A stretch of DNA of 64,000 nucleotides, from positions 124,001 through 188,000 of the forward strand of contig JANQRY010000008.1 of NCBI GenBank assembly GCA_028284345.1, read 5' to 3'. Below are positions 56,674 through 64,000 of this stretch, piece after piece (the stretch's first letter is position 1; each line of letters opens with the position of its first letter). The notes under the pieces were generated by a model that was not told the DNA's origin, searched no databases, and worked only from the letters and a program-made list of their open reading frames with translations. Made by a program: the position numbers and the translations under genes. The DNA comes from Hyphococcus sp. Lineage in GTDB: Bacteria > Pseudomonadota > Alphaproteobacteria > Caulobacterales > Parvularculaceae.

Positions 56674-56786
56674 GGGACGAGGGTATATAAGGATCGGCCG
56701 CGGCCTGCATAGAAGCGATCACACAATGCGCGCGACGTTTTTTATCACCGCCGTTAAATGCGCATTGGTTGCGCCGAAAATCTCTC

Positions 56787-57638
56787 TTACTCGGCGGGCG
56801 TCGCGTGGGCGGGCGGAACGGCGTCGGCTTTGCGCTTCGGCTGCAGCAAATTGCGTTTGATCTCGTCCGGCACGGAATCATAAACCGGCGTCGGGCCGAG
56901 GGCGAGTTGCGAGCGCGCCTCATGGAGCGGCGTCTTCAATAGCGCTTCAACGTCATATTCAAGGATCCAGTTTGACGCTTTCGCATTGCGCCGCGCTTCT
57001 ATCAGGGAACTGATGATTTTCGCCCGCGGCTGTTCCAGTTTCTGCGCGATGGCGCCGATCAGGATGATCAACAGGAAGCCGCGGTTCCGCGTCTGCTCAT
57101 AGGTGTAGACGAGATTGCAAAGCTCGCCGAGGGCGTCGCGGCCATAGCCGGTAACGACGTGCCAGAGGTCGTGACAGACATCGAGGTTGAGATACATGCG
57201 CCGGAACGCTTCGAAGTCCGTCTCGCCGCGAAAATCGATGCCCGCTTCCTCCGCCGCGTCGATGAGCCCGTCGGCGGTGAGGTTTTCCCCTTCCATGAAG
57301 TCGAGATAGGCCCGGCCGAGGGTTCCCTCGGGAAGCGCGCGCAGGGCCTCGCGATCGCTCAAGACCTCTTCGAGCCTGATCGGCGTTTCGACGACGCGCC
57401 GGCCATAGGGCGTGGCGACAAAGCGGCGGAACATCCTGCGCCCGACCGAGCCGGAAAGCGCCGACACCGTCTCGAAGACTTGGCTCGTATCCTCCTTGTT
57501 GCGCACCAGGCGCAGGACGGAGAGGAGCGCATGAAACGGGCGGACCGGCGGCGGCGGCGGGGTCGGATGGCCGCCGATATATTCGATCTCTGACGGCTCG
57601 TAGTCCGCAAGGCTCGCGGCATCGGGGGTCGACGGCAT
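56787..57638 (-). CDS. Coq4-family ubiquinone biosynthesis protein
   Basis: 283 aa from the ATG at 57638. The Coq4 zinc motif HDxxHx11E is complete: His156, Asp157, His160, Glu172 (VCHDLWHVVTGYGRDALGE). TLGRAYLDFMEGENLTADGL (about 106-125) and NRGFLLIILIGAIAQKLE fit the family. Coq4 was recently tied to oxidative decarboxylation of the C1 position of the ubiquinone ring in mitochondria; the bacterial role is inferred. Starts 136 bp downstream of the aldolase gene end. Confidence 0.9.
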   Translation of the reverse strand: MPSTPDAASLADYEPSEIEYIGGHPTPPPPPVRPFHALLSVLRLVRNKEDTSQVFETVSALSGSVGRRMFRRFVATPYGRRVVETPIRLEEVLSDREALRALPEGTLGRAYLDFMEGENLTADGLIDAAEEAGIDFRGETDFEAFRRMYLNLDVCHDLWHVVTGYGRDALGELCNLVYTYEQTRNRGFLLIILIGAIAQKLEQPRAKIISSLIEARRNAKASNWILEYDVEALLKTPLHEARSQLALGPTPVYDSVPDEIKRNLLQPKRKADAVPPAHATPAE

Positions 57639-57774
57639 GGGGCGGCTCCGTTCGCGAGGGCCAGTGTGATGAGATAGCGTTACACTGACCAGTTTACCCC
57701 TTCCAATGTGCGCGACCCGGCGCGAATTGCAAGGGGCGGGGCCGAAATTTACCGCGCGCCGGAAGGCCGCTCCC

Positions 57775-58806
57775 TTAAGCCGCTTTTTCCAGCCCGTCGG
57801 ACCACTCGCCCGTCGTCGCAAGGCCGTTCATGGCCGCGCGATGCGCAAAGGCGGCTTGCGCCGCCGGAATGTTTTCCGTCTTGCCCGACCAGGCTTTCAG
57901 CGGCGCGGCCTGCAGGGCGCGGCCATAGGAGAAGGAGAGCGCCCAGGGCATTTTATCCGCATACTCCGCATTCATGGCGTTCAAATGCGCCGTCGCCTCC
58001 TCGTCGGACTGGCCGCCGGACAGGAAGACGATGGACGGGAGCGCCGCAGGCACGGCGGCGCGGAAACAACGCACGGTTTTCTCCGCGACTTCCGAAACGC
58101 TCGCACGGTTTGCGTTTTTCTTGCCCGAGATAACCATATTCGGTTTGAGGACCGTTCCTTCAAGCGCCACGTCCTGCGCATAGAGTTCGTCGAACAGCGA
58201 CTTCAGGGTGAACTCGGTGACATCGTAACAGCGATCAATATCGTGATCGCCGTCCATCAGGACCTCCGGCTCAACGATGGGCACGATGTTCGCTTCCTGA
58301 CAGAGCGCAGCATAGCGGGCGAGCGCATGGACGTTGGTCGCAATGCAATAGCCCGACGGAATGTCATCGCCGTTAATGTCTATGACCGCACGCCATTTGG
58401 CGAAGCGGGCACCCAGTTCGTAATATTCATTCAACCGCTCACGCAGACCATCAAGGCCCTCGGTGACCTTTTCGCCCGGCGCGCCGGCGAGATCCTTGGC
58501 GCCCTTGTCAACCTTGATGCCGGGAATGGCGCCGGCGTCGTTGATCAGTTGCACGAGCGGCGTTCCGTCCGCCGCATTCTGGCGGATGGTTTCGTCAAAG
58601 AGGATGACGCCGGAGATCGCATTGCGCATGGCCTCTTCGGTGCGGAACAGCATCTCGCGATAATCGCGGCGATTGTCTTCGGTCGACTCAACGCCGATCG
58701 AATCAAACCGCTTCTTGATCGTGCCGGAGGATTCGTCCGCCGCCAGAATGCCCTTGCCCGGCGCGGCCATGGCGACCGCAATCTTGTTGAGTTCCATAAG
58801 GTTCAT
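57775..58806 (-). CDS. Class I fructose-bisphosphate aldolase
   Basis: 343 aa, eukaryote-like class I type. KGILAADESSGTIKKRF (about 18-34), RFAKWRAVIDI (about 134-144), VPIVEPEVLMDGDHDI and the Schiff-base Lys221 in GTVLKPNMVISGKK are intact, then LPSIVFLSGGQSDEEAT and FSYGRALQ. It splits or forms fructose-1,6-bisphosphate without metal. Last gene of the tkt-gap-pgk-fba run, 20 bp after pgk. Confidence 0.96.
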   Translation of the reverse strand: MNLMELNKIAVAMAAPGKGILAADESSGTIKKRFDSIGVESTEDNRRDYREMLFRTEEAMRNAISGVILFDETIRQNAADGTPLVQLINDAGAIPGIKVDKGAKDLAGAPGEKVTEGLDGLRERLNEYYELGARFAKWRAVIDINGDDIPSGYCIATNVHALARYAALCQEANIVPIVEPEVLMDGDHDIDRCYDVTEFTLKSLFDELYAQDVALEGTVLKPNMVISGKKNANRASVSEVAEKTVRCFRAAVPAALPSIVFLSGGQSDEEATAHLNAMNAEYADKMPWALSFSYGRALQAAPLKAWSGKTENIPAAQAAFAHRAAMNGLATTGEWSDGLEKAA

Positions 58807-58826
58807 CGCCCGTCTCCCGTAAAATT

Positions 58827-60038
58827 CTAACTCGCTTCCGCGGCGTTCTGTTCAAGCGCCGCGACCCCCGGCAGGGTTTTGCCTTCCAGCCATTCGAGGA
58901 ACGCCCCGCCCGCCGTCGACACATAGGTGAAATCGTTTGCGACCTGCGCGTGGTTCAGCGCCGCCACCGTGTCGCCGCCGCCGGCCACGGCGACAAGGCC
59001 GTGCTGGTCCGCGCGACGGGCGGCGAAGCGCGCCGCCTCAACCGTCGCTGTGTCAAAAGGCGGCGTTTCAAACGCGCCAAGCGGGCCGTTCCAGACAAGG
59101 GTTTTCGCGCGCTCGATTTTTTCCGCGATCAGATTGACTGTCTCCGGTCCGAGATCGAGGATCATGTCCTCAGCGTCGACGGCGTCCGCGCTTTTGACGT
59201 CGCGGTCGGCGTTTTCTTTTAGCTCTTTGGCAACGACAACATCCGTCGGCAGAACAATGTCGCAGCCTTTGGCCGCGGCCTGGCTCATAATGTCCCGTGC
59301 GGTGTCGGCGAGATCGGGCTCGCAAAGGGATTTGCCGACGCTCACGCCTTTCGCAAACAGAAACGTGTTGGCCATGCCGCCGCCCACAGCGAGAATGTCC
59401 GCCTTGCCGATGAGATTGAGCAAGAGTTCGATCTTGGTCGAGACCTTAGCGCCGCCGACCACCGCCATCATCGGCCGTTCAGGCTCGGACAGCGACGCTT
59501 TGAGATAATCGAGTTCCTTCTCCATCGCCTTGCCGGCGGCGGACGGCAGAAGATGCGCGAGCCCCTCGGTCGATGCGTGGGCGCGATGGGCGGCGGAGAA
59601 GGCGTCGTTGACGTAAGCGTCGCCATGTTCGGCGAGCGCTTTGGCAAATTCCGGATCGTTCTTTTCCTCGCCCGCGTGAAAGCGCGTGTTTTCGAGGAGC
59701 GCGACGTCGCCGTCGAGCATTTTCTTGACCGCAGCGCGAACCGGATCGCCGATGCAGTCCTCAACAAAGTCCACCGGACCGCCCAGCGTTTTCGAAAGCG
59801 CCTTGGCCACGGGGGCAAGGGACATCTCCGGATCGGCCTTCCCCTTCGGACGGCCGAAATGAGACAGGAGCAACACCTTCGCCCCGGCTTTCGACAGCGC
59901 CTCGATGGTCGGCAGGGCGCGCTCGATGCGCGTTGCGTCCGTTACCTTTCCGTCCTTGATCGGCACGTTGAAATCAACGCGGCAGAGAACGCGTTTGTCA
60001 GCGACGTCGAGGTCTTCGATTTTGCGGTAACGGGACAT
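58827..60038 (-). CDS. pgk: Phosphoglycerate kinase
   Basis: 403 aa from the ATG at 60038. [20 protein letters not shown] (about 19-38), [50 protein letters not shown] (two blocks) and the C-terminal [14 protein letters not shown] are the PGK hinge and nucleotide sites. Generates ATP from 1,3-bisphosphoglycerate. Follows gap by 26 bp on the same strand, in one apparent operon. Confidence 0.97.
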   Translation of the reverse strand: MSRYRKIEDLDVADKRVLCRVDFNVPIKDGKVTDATRIERALPTIEALSKAGAKVLLLSHFGRPKGKADPEMSLAPVAKALSKTLGGPVDFVEDCIGDPVRAAVKKMLDGDVALLENTRFHAGEEKNDPEFAKALAEHGDAYVNDAFSAAHRAHASTEGLAHLLPSAAGKAMEKELDYLKASLSEPERPMMAVVGGAKVSTKIELLLNLIGKADILAVGGGMANTFLFAKGVSVGKSLCEPDLADTARDIMSQAAAKGCDIVLPTDVVVAKELKENADRDVKSADAVDAEDMILDLGPETVNLIAEKIERAKTLVWNGPLGAFETPPFDTATVEAARFAARRADQHGLVAVAGGGDTVAALNHAQVANDFTYVSTAGGAFLEWLEGKTLPGVAALEQNAAEAS

Positions 60039-60064
60039 GGGCAACGACCTTCGCGCGGGCGCGC

Positions 60065-61072
60065 TTACATGTGTTTCGCCATTTCAAGCGCCGTGTCGGT
60101 CATGCGCGTGGCGAAACCCCATTCATTGTCATACCAGGAAAGGACCCGCACGAGCTTGCCTTCGAGAATCTGCGTCTGCTTGAGCGCAAAGGTCGAAGAG
60201 TGAGGATCATGATTGAAGTCCGACGACACAAGCGGCTTGTCGGTGACGCCGAGGACACCTTTGAGCGAACCGTTCGCCGCCTCGACCATGGCGTCATTGA
60301 CCGCATCGACGCTGGCCTCGCGGGACGGCGTGAAAACGAGATCGACGACGGAGACGTTCTGTGTCGGCACCCGGATCGACGAGCCGTCGAGCTTGCCGTT
60401 CAACTCCGGCAGGACGAGACCGACAGCCTTGGCTGCGCCCGTCGAGGTGGGGATCATGTTCCCGGCCGCGGCGCGGGCGCGATAAAGATCCTTATGCATC
60501 GTATCGAGAGTCGGCTGATCGCCCGTATAGGCGTGGATCGTCGTCATGTAACCGCGCTCGATGCCGACGGTTTCATGCAACACCTTCGCCACCGGGGCGA
60601 GACAGTTGGTGGTGCAGGAGGCGTTAGAGACAACCGCATCGTCCTTGGTCAGAAGATTGTGGTTGACGCCGTAGACGATGGTTTTGTCCGCGCCCGAAGC
60701 GGGCGCGGAAACCAAGACGCGCTTGGCGCCGGCGTCGAGATGGGCCGCCGCCTTGTCGCGCGACGCGAAAATGCCGGTGCATTCGAAGACAATGTCGACG
60801 CCGAGATCGCGCCAGGGCAGTTTCGACGGATCGCGCTCGGCCGTCACCTTGATCGGCCCAGAGCCCACGTCGATGGTGTCGCCGGCGACCTTGACCTCGT
60901 TCGGAAACTTCCCGTGCACGGTGTCGTACTGCACGAGATGGGCGTTGGTTTCGACGGGGCCGAGATCGTTGATCCCGACGACGTCGACGCCCTTGCGCCC
61001 GGTTTCAACGATTGAGCGCAAAGCCAGCCGGCCGATGCGGCCGAAGCCGTTGATTGCGATTTTCAAAGCCAT
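60065..61072 (-). CDS. gap: Glyceraldehyde-3-phosphate dehydrogenase, type I
   Basis: 335 aa. [14 protein letters not shown] (residues 7-20) is the NAD fold; Asp36 in VVGINDLGP favours NAD over NADP. Catalytic Cys153 in [15 protein letters not shown]; the partner His is in TIHAYTGDQ; phosphate contacts in [18 protein letters not shown]. Start ATG at 61072 lies 13 bp after the tkt stop. Part of tkt-gap-pgk-fba. Confidence 0.97.
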   Translation of the reverse strand: MALKIAINGFGRIGRLALRSIVETGRKGVDVVGINDLGPVETNAHLVQYDTVHGKFPNEVKVAGDTIDVGSGPIKVTAERDPSKLPWRDLGVDIVFECTGIFASRDKAAAHLDAGAKRVLVSAPASGADKTIVYGVNHNLLTKDDAVVSNASCTTNCLAPVAKVLHETVGIERGYMTTIHAYTGDQPTLDTMHKDLYRARAAAGNMIPTSTGAAKAVGLVLPELNGKLDGSSIRVPTQNVSVVDLVFTPSREASVDAVNDAMVEAANGSLKGVLGVTDKPLVSSDFNHDPHSSTFALKQTQILEGKLVRVLSWYDNEWGFATRMTDTALEMAKHM

Positions 61073-61085
61073 GATATGGGTCCTC

Positions 61086-63071
61086 CTAATCCGTCAGGTC
61101 CCGGACGGCGCGGGCGACCGCGTCCGCCGTGATCCCGAAATGCGTATATAAGTCCTTCGCCGGCGCCGACGCGCCAAAGCCGGTCATGCCGACAAAGGCG
61201 TCTTTCTTGCGCAAAAACTGGTCCCAGCCCTGTTTGACGCCGGCCTCGACGCCGACGCGCGGCTTCTGTCCGAGCGTTTCGGCGACATAGCTTTCCGGCT
61301 GCATGGCGAAAAGCTCAAAGCACGGCGCGGAGACGACGCGCACTGCGACGCCGTCCTTGGCAAGCGCCGCGCGCGCGGCAAGCGCGAGTTCGACTTCGGA
61401 GCCGGACGCGATGATCGTCGCCGCATAGTCTTTCTCATCGGCGACGACATAGGCGCCGCGGGCAACCATGTTTTCGTCCGTATGGGTCAGGCGCGCCGGT
61501 TCAAGACCCTGCCGCGACAGGGCGATGACCGACGGCGTCGCCAGATTGGTCAGGGCCGCGGCCCAGCATTCCGCCGTTTCAATCGCATCGCAGGGGCGGA
61601 ACACGTTGACATTCGGCATGGCGCGCAGCGCCGCGAGATGTTCAACCGGCTGGTGCGTCGGTCCGTCCTCGCCAAGCCCGATGGAGTCGTGGGTCATGAC
61701 GTAGATGACGCGCAGCCCCATCAGCGCCGACAGCCGGATCGACGGCCGGCAATAATCGGTGAAGACGAGGAACGTGCCGCCATAGGGAATGACGCCGCCA
61801 TGAAGGGCCATGCCGTTCATGGCCGCAGCCATGCCGTGTTCGCGAATGCCGTAATTGACGTAGCGCCCGGCGTAATCTTCAGCGCTCAGGACGGAGATGT
61901 TTTCCGTTTTCGTATTGTTGGAGCCGGTAAGGTCCGCCGAGCCGCCAATGGTGATGTCGACCGCGTCATTGACGACATTGAGCGCCAGTTCCGACGCCTT
62001 TCGCGTGGCGACTTTCGCCGGGTCATCGCTCAGCGCCTTTTTGTGAGCGCGCATCGCCGCCGTCACCGCGCCGGCGTAATCGCCCGACAGTGCCGTTTTC
62101 AGCGGTTCGCAGTTCTTGTCTTTCGCCAGACGGCTCTCCCAGGCCGCCCGCGCGTCTGCGCCGCGGGCGCCGGCGGCGCGCCATGCCGTGAGGACGTCTT
62201 CGGGAATCTCGAACGGCGCATGGTCCCAGCCCAGCGCCTCGCGTGCGCCGGCGATTTCCTCAGCGCCCAGCGGCGCGCCATGGGCCGCGGCCTTGCCCGA
62301 CTTGGTCGGCGCGCCATAGCCGATGGTCGTCCGGCAGGCGATGAGCGTCGGCCGATCGGAATTTCTCGCTTCCGCAATCGCGGCGTCAATCGCAACCGGA
62401 TCGTGGCCGTCGACGCGCATCGTATTCCAGCCCGAAGCAGCAAAGCGTTCGATCTGGTTGGTCGAATCGGAAATCGAAACCGGCCCGTCGATGGAAATGT
62501 TGTTGTCGTCCCAGAGAACGATCAGCTTACGGAGTTTCAGATGCCCGGCGAGAGACAGCGCCTCCTGGCTCACCCCCTCCATCAGGCAGCCGTCGCCGGC
62601 GATGACATAGGTGTGGTGATCAACGAGATCGTCGCCGAAGCGCGCATTCAGATGCGCCTCGGCGATGGCCATGCCGACCGCGTTGCCGAGGCCCTGACCC
62701 AAGGGCCCCGTCGTCGTCTCAACGGCCGGCGCGTGACCATATTCCGGATGGCCGGCGGTCTTGCTGCCAAGTTGGCGGAAATTTTTGATTTCCTCGATCG
62801 TCATGCCGTCATAGCCGAGGAGAAATCCGAGCGCGTAAATCAGCATCGAGCCGTGGCCGGCGGACAGGACAAAGCGGTCGCGGTCGGCCCAGTCCGGCGC
62901 GCCGGCGTCAAATTTCAGATGCCGCGCCGCCAGCACGGTCGCGACGTCCGCCATGCCCATGGGCATCCCCGGATGACCGGATTTGGCTTTTTCCACAGCA
63001 TCCATGGACAGGGCGCGAATCGCATGCGCCATGCGCGTCGTCGCGGCGGCGTCGATGCTGTCCCTTGTCAT
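61086..63071 (-). CDS. tkt: Transketolase
   Basis: 661 aa. [48 protein letters not shown] and the thiamine diphosphate motif [16 protein letters not shown] ... [11 protein letters not shown] (about 155-190) are intact, with [19 protein letters not shown] in the pyrimidine domain. Links glycolysis with the pentose phosphate pathway. First gene of the tkt-gap-pgk-fba run; needs TPP made by the thiC/D/E products of this window. Divergent from the zapA pair across 205 bp. Confidence 0.97.
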   Translation of the reverse strand: MTRDSIDAAATTRMAHAIRALSMDAVEKAKSGHPGMPMGMADVATVLAARHLKFDAGAPDWADRDRFVLSAGHGSMLIYALGFLLGYDGMTIEEIKNFRQLGSKTAGHPEYGHAPAVETTTGPLGQGLGNAVGMAIAEAHLNARFGDDLVDHHTYVIAGDGCLMEGVSQEALSLAGHLKLRKLIVLWDDNNISIDGPVSISDSTNQIERFAASGWNTMRVDGHDPVAIDAAIAEARNSDRPTLIACRTTIGYGAPTKSGKAAAHGAPLGAEEIAGAREALGWDHAPFEIPEDVLTAWRAAGARGADARAAWESRLAKDKNCEPLKTALSGDYAGAVTAAMRAHKKALSDDPAKVATRKASELALNVVNDAVDITIGGSADLTGSNNTKTENISVLSAEDYAGRYVNYGIREHGMAAAMNGMALHGGVIPYGGTFLVFTDYCRPSIRLSALMGLRVIYVMTHDSIGLGEDGPTHQPVEHLAALRAMPNVNVFRPCDAIETAECWAAALTNLATPSVIALSRQGLEPARLTHTDENMVARGAYVVADEKDYAATIIASGSEVELALAARAALAKDGVAVRVVSAPCFELFAMQPESYVAETLGQKPRVGVEAGVKQGWDQFLRKKDAFVGMTGFGASAPAKDLYTHFGITADAVARAVRDLTD

Positions 63072-63276
63072 TCAATATATCCTTGCTTTTGCTGCGAAAG
63101 GCGGCGTTCCCGGACGCGGGGCGCTTCATGCATCGCGGCGCCATAGGGGTCAAGTCCGCCGAAGCCCTTACCGACGCGCGGAAGAAATGCTCAGGCGCCG
63201 CCGGCCCTGCTGGACAGAATCGCCGCACGCCGCCACACTGATTGTCTGATCCGCCACGCCATATGGAAGTCGCCTT

Positions 63277-63513
63277 ATGTCCATGCTGGAACGCGCCGTC
63301 GTCGATCTGGCCGACGCGCTCGATATGCTCGAAACGAAGATCACGGAAACGCTGGCGGGCAAAGCGGACTCGGCCGAAATCGCCCCGGCGGTAGCTCGTC
63401 ATCTGCGCACGGCCGGCGACCGGGCGGATTATGCGTCAAGCGAACTGACAAAGGCGATCGACGACCTAAAAGCGCTGATCGGCGACGATGCGGAGGCGAA
63501 AAACGATGGCTGA
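63277..63513 (+). CDS. Small coiled-coil protein upstream of zapA
   Basis: 78 aa, helical and acidic (LERAVVDLADALDMLETKITE, then AGKADSAEIAPAV...), heptad-like spacing of Leu/Ile/Ala. GGAAG lies 7 nt before the ATG; an ATG two codons on is also possible. Small coiled-coil proteins of DUF4164 type commonly precede zapA in Alphaproteobacteria. Its stop overlaps the zapA start by 8 nt, so the two are coupled, which suggests a part in division or FtsZ-ring control. Confidence 0.78.
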   Translation: MSMLERAVVDLADALDMLETKITETLAGKADSAEIAPAVARHLRTAGDRADYASSELTKAIDDLKALIGDDAEAKNDG

Positions 63514-63832
63514 GGTTGGCATCCGCGTAAACGGCCGCGATTACCGCGTCGCCTGCGACGACGGCCAGGAGGAGCGGCTGCAGACGCTGGCCGCCTTCTT
63601 CAACGGCTATGTTACCGATCTTGGTGAGGAGCTTGGCCAGATCGGCGATGCGCGCCTGATGTTGTTGTCGGCGCTGACGGTGTGCGACGAACTGTTCGAA
63701 CTGCGCGAGCGGGTCAAGGATCTCGAAAGCGCCGGCGATTCGCTCGATCCTGAAACCGTCGGCGCGGCCGGCCGCGCTGTTGAAGCGGCGACAGCGCGCG
63801 TCCGCGAGATTGCATCCGGGCTGGACGGGTAA
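63506..63832 (+). CDS. zapA: Cell division protein ZapA
   Basis: 108 aa from the ATG at 63506 (CGGAGG upstream). VGIRVNGRDYRVACDDGQEERL at the N-terminus is the ZapA globular domain; LGQIGDARLMLLSALTVCDEL and FELRERVKDLE form the long coiled-coil helix. ZapA bundles FtsZ filaments at midcell. In many Alphaproteobacteria 6S RNA follows zapA; here a gpmA gene on the other strand follows within 5 bp, so no 6S RNA is present at this place. Confidence 0.92.
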   Translation: MAEVGIRVNGRDYRVACDDGQEERLQTLAAFFNGYVTDLGEELGQIGDARLMLLSALTVCDELFELRERVKDLESAGDSLDPETVGAAGRAVEAATARVREIASGLDG

Positions 63833-63836
63833 CGAA

Positions 63837-64000
63837 CTATTTGATCGCCGGCAGGGGCTGCGCCCTGCTCTCGTCGAGATAACGCGCGGCCGTCGGCGTC
63901 ACGGTTCCATCTTCAAGGTCAATCAGCAGCGGATTGCCCGTCGGGATTTCGACGCCGACAATATCGGTCTCCGAAACATCAAACAGGATTTTGACCAGCG
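63837..64000 (-). CDS. gpmA: 2,3-bisphosphoglycerate-dependent phosphoglycerate mutase, partial (5' end beyond window)
   Basis: The complement from the right edge reads LVKILFDVSETDIVGVEIP, then TGNPLLIDLEDG and TAARYLDES, ending TAG at 63839-63837. This is the C-terminal part of dPGM (compare the family's EIPTGxPL...YELD...RYYLD). Only 54 codons are in the window. It interconverts 3- and 2-phosphoglycerate, matching the glycolytic genes at 57.8-63.1 kb. Converges on zapA with 4 bp between stops. Confidence 0.85.
   Translation of the reverse strand, partial: LVKILFDVSETDIVGVEIPTGNPLLIDLEDGTVTPTAARYLDESRAQPLPAIK

Noticed and set aside
61482..63146. 554-codon + strand frame opposite tkt
   Set aside because: Antisense shadow of transketolase with Arg/Gly-rich translation.
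63833..63840. 6S RNA expected after zapA
   Set aside because: The gap to the convergent gpmA is only 4 bp, too short for any RNA gene.

Overview
The window is a stretch of high-GC chromosome from an alphaproteobacterium. Markers are the F1-ATPase zeta inhibitor, a Coq4 protein, a BigR/SqrR-type persulfide repressor, the ruvC-ruvA-ruvB block, the ybgC-tolQRAB-pal-cpoB-tilS-ftsH string and a stand-alone squalene-hopene cyclase. A lineage such as Parvularculales or Hyphomonadales would fit, but that is a guess from gene content. Almost all of it is housekeeping DNA. I see no rRNA, tRNA, insertion sequence, prophage or CRISPR array.

Layout: 1-3.9 kb, a LysE-type exporter (cut by the edge), ATPase zeta subunit, and purC-purS-methyltransferase-purQ. 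4-10 kb, hopene cyclase and a sulfur/persulfide locus (two half-size YeeE/YedE proteins diverging from an ArsR repressor and a persulfide dioxygenase), then malonyl-CoA synthetase. 10-18 kb, acetyltransferase, DUF885 protein, an ATP-grasp/alpha-E/transglutaminase trio and uvrB. 18-24 kb, the most accessory-looking part: an AT-rich dGTPase with a 53-aa gene in front, a palindromic repeat, small lipoproteins, MAPEG and PaaI proteins, then an AT-rich overlapping three-gene set headed by a TIGR04255 protein. 24-31.4 kb, thiC with its TPP riboswitch, an amidohydrolase, a hotdog protein, a phosphodiester glycosidase, a second and apparently ownerless TPP riboswitch, YHS and thioredoxin proteins, purA. 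31.5-37.5 kb, serA and serC flanked by GGGATTAG repeats, a serC leader RNA, DMT transporter, thiD, HxlR regulator. 38-51.6 kb, glmM, folP, a B3-like metallo-beta-lactamase, ftsH, tilS and the Tol-Pal genes. 51.6-57 kb, ruvCAB carrying two AT-rich intruders, Sel1 protein, thiE. 57-64 kb, coq4, class I aldolase, pgk, gap, tkt, then zapA with a coiled-coil partner, and gpmA cut by the right edge.

Several pathways are spread over the window: purines (purC, purS, purQ, purA), thiamine (thiC, thiD, thiE, two TPP riboswitches), serine (serA, serC), lower glycolysis/Calvin-type sugar phosphates (tkt, gap, pgk, fba, gpmA) and the cell envelope (shc, glmM, tol-pal, ftsH).

The best candidates for something undescribed are the TIGR04255 three-gene set (22205-23965), an FtsH amino-terminal-domain protein lacking ATPase and protease lodged between ruvA and ruvB (53074-53670), the orphan TPP riboswitch with a long inserted arm (28801-28996), the switch-like serC leader (34989-35070), and a 25-codon gene with an almost perfect ribosome binding site and its own terminator in front of ybgC (51460-51537). 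Functions are read from motifs; no database search was run.
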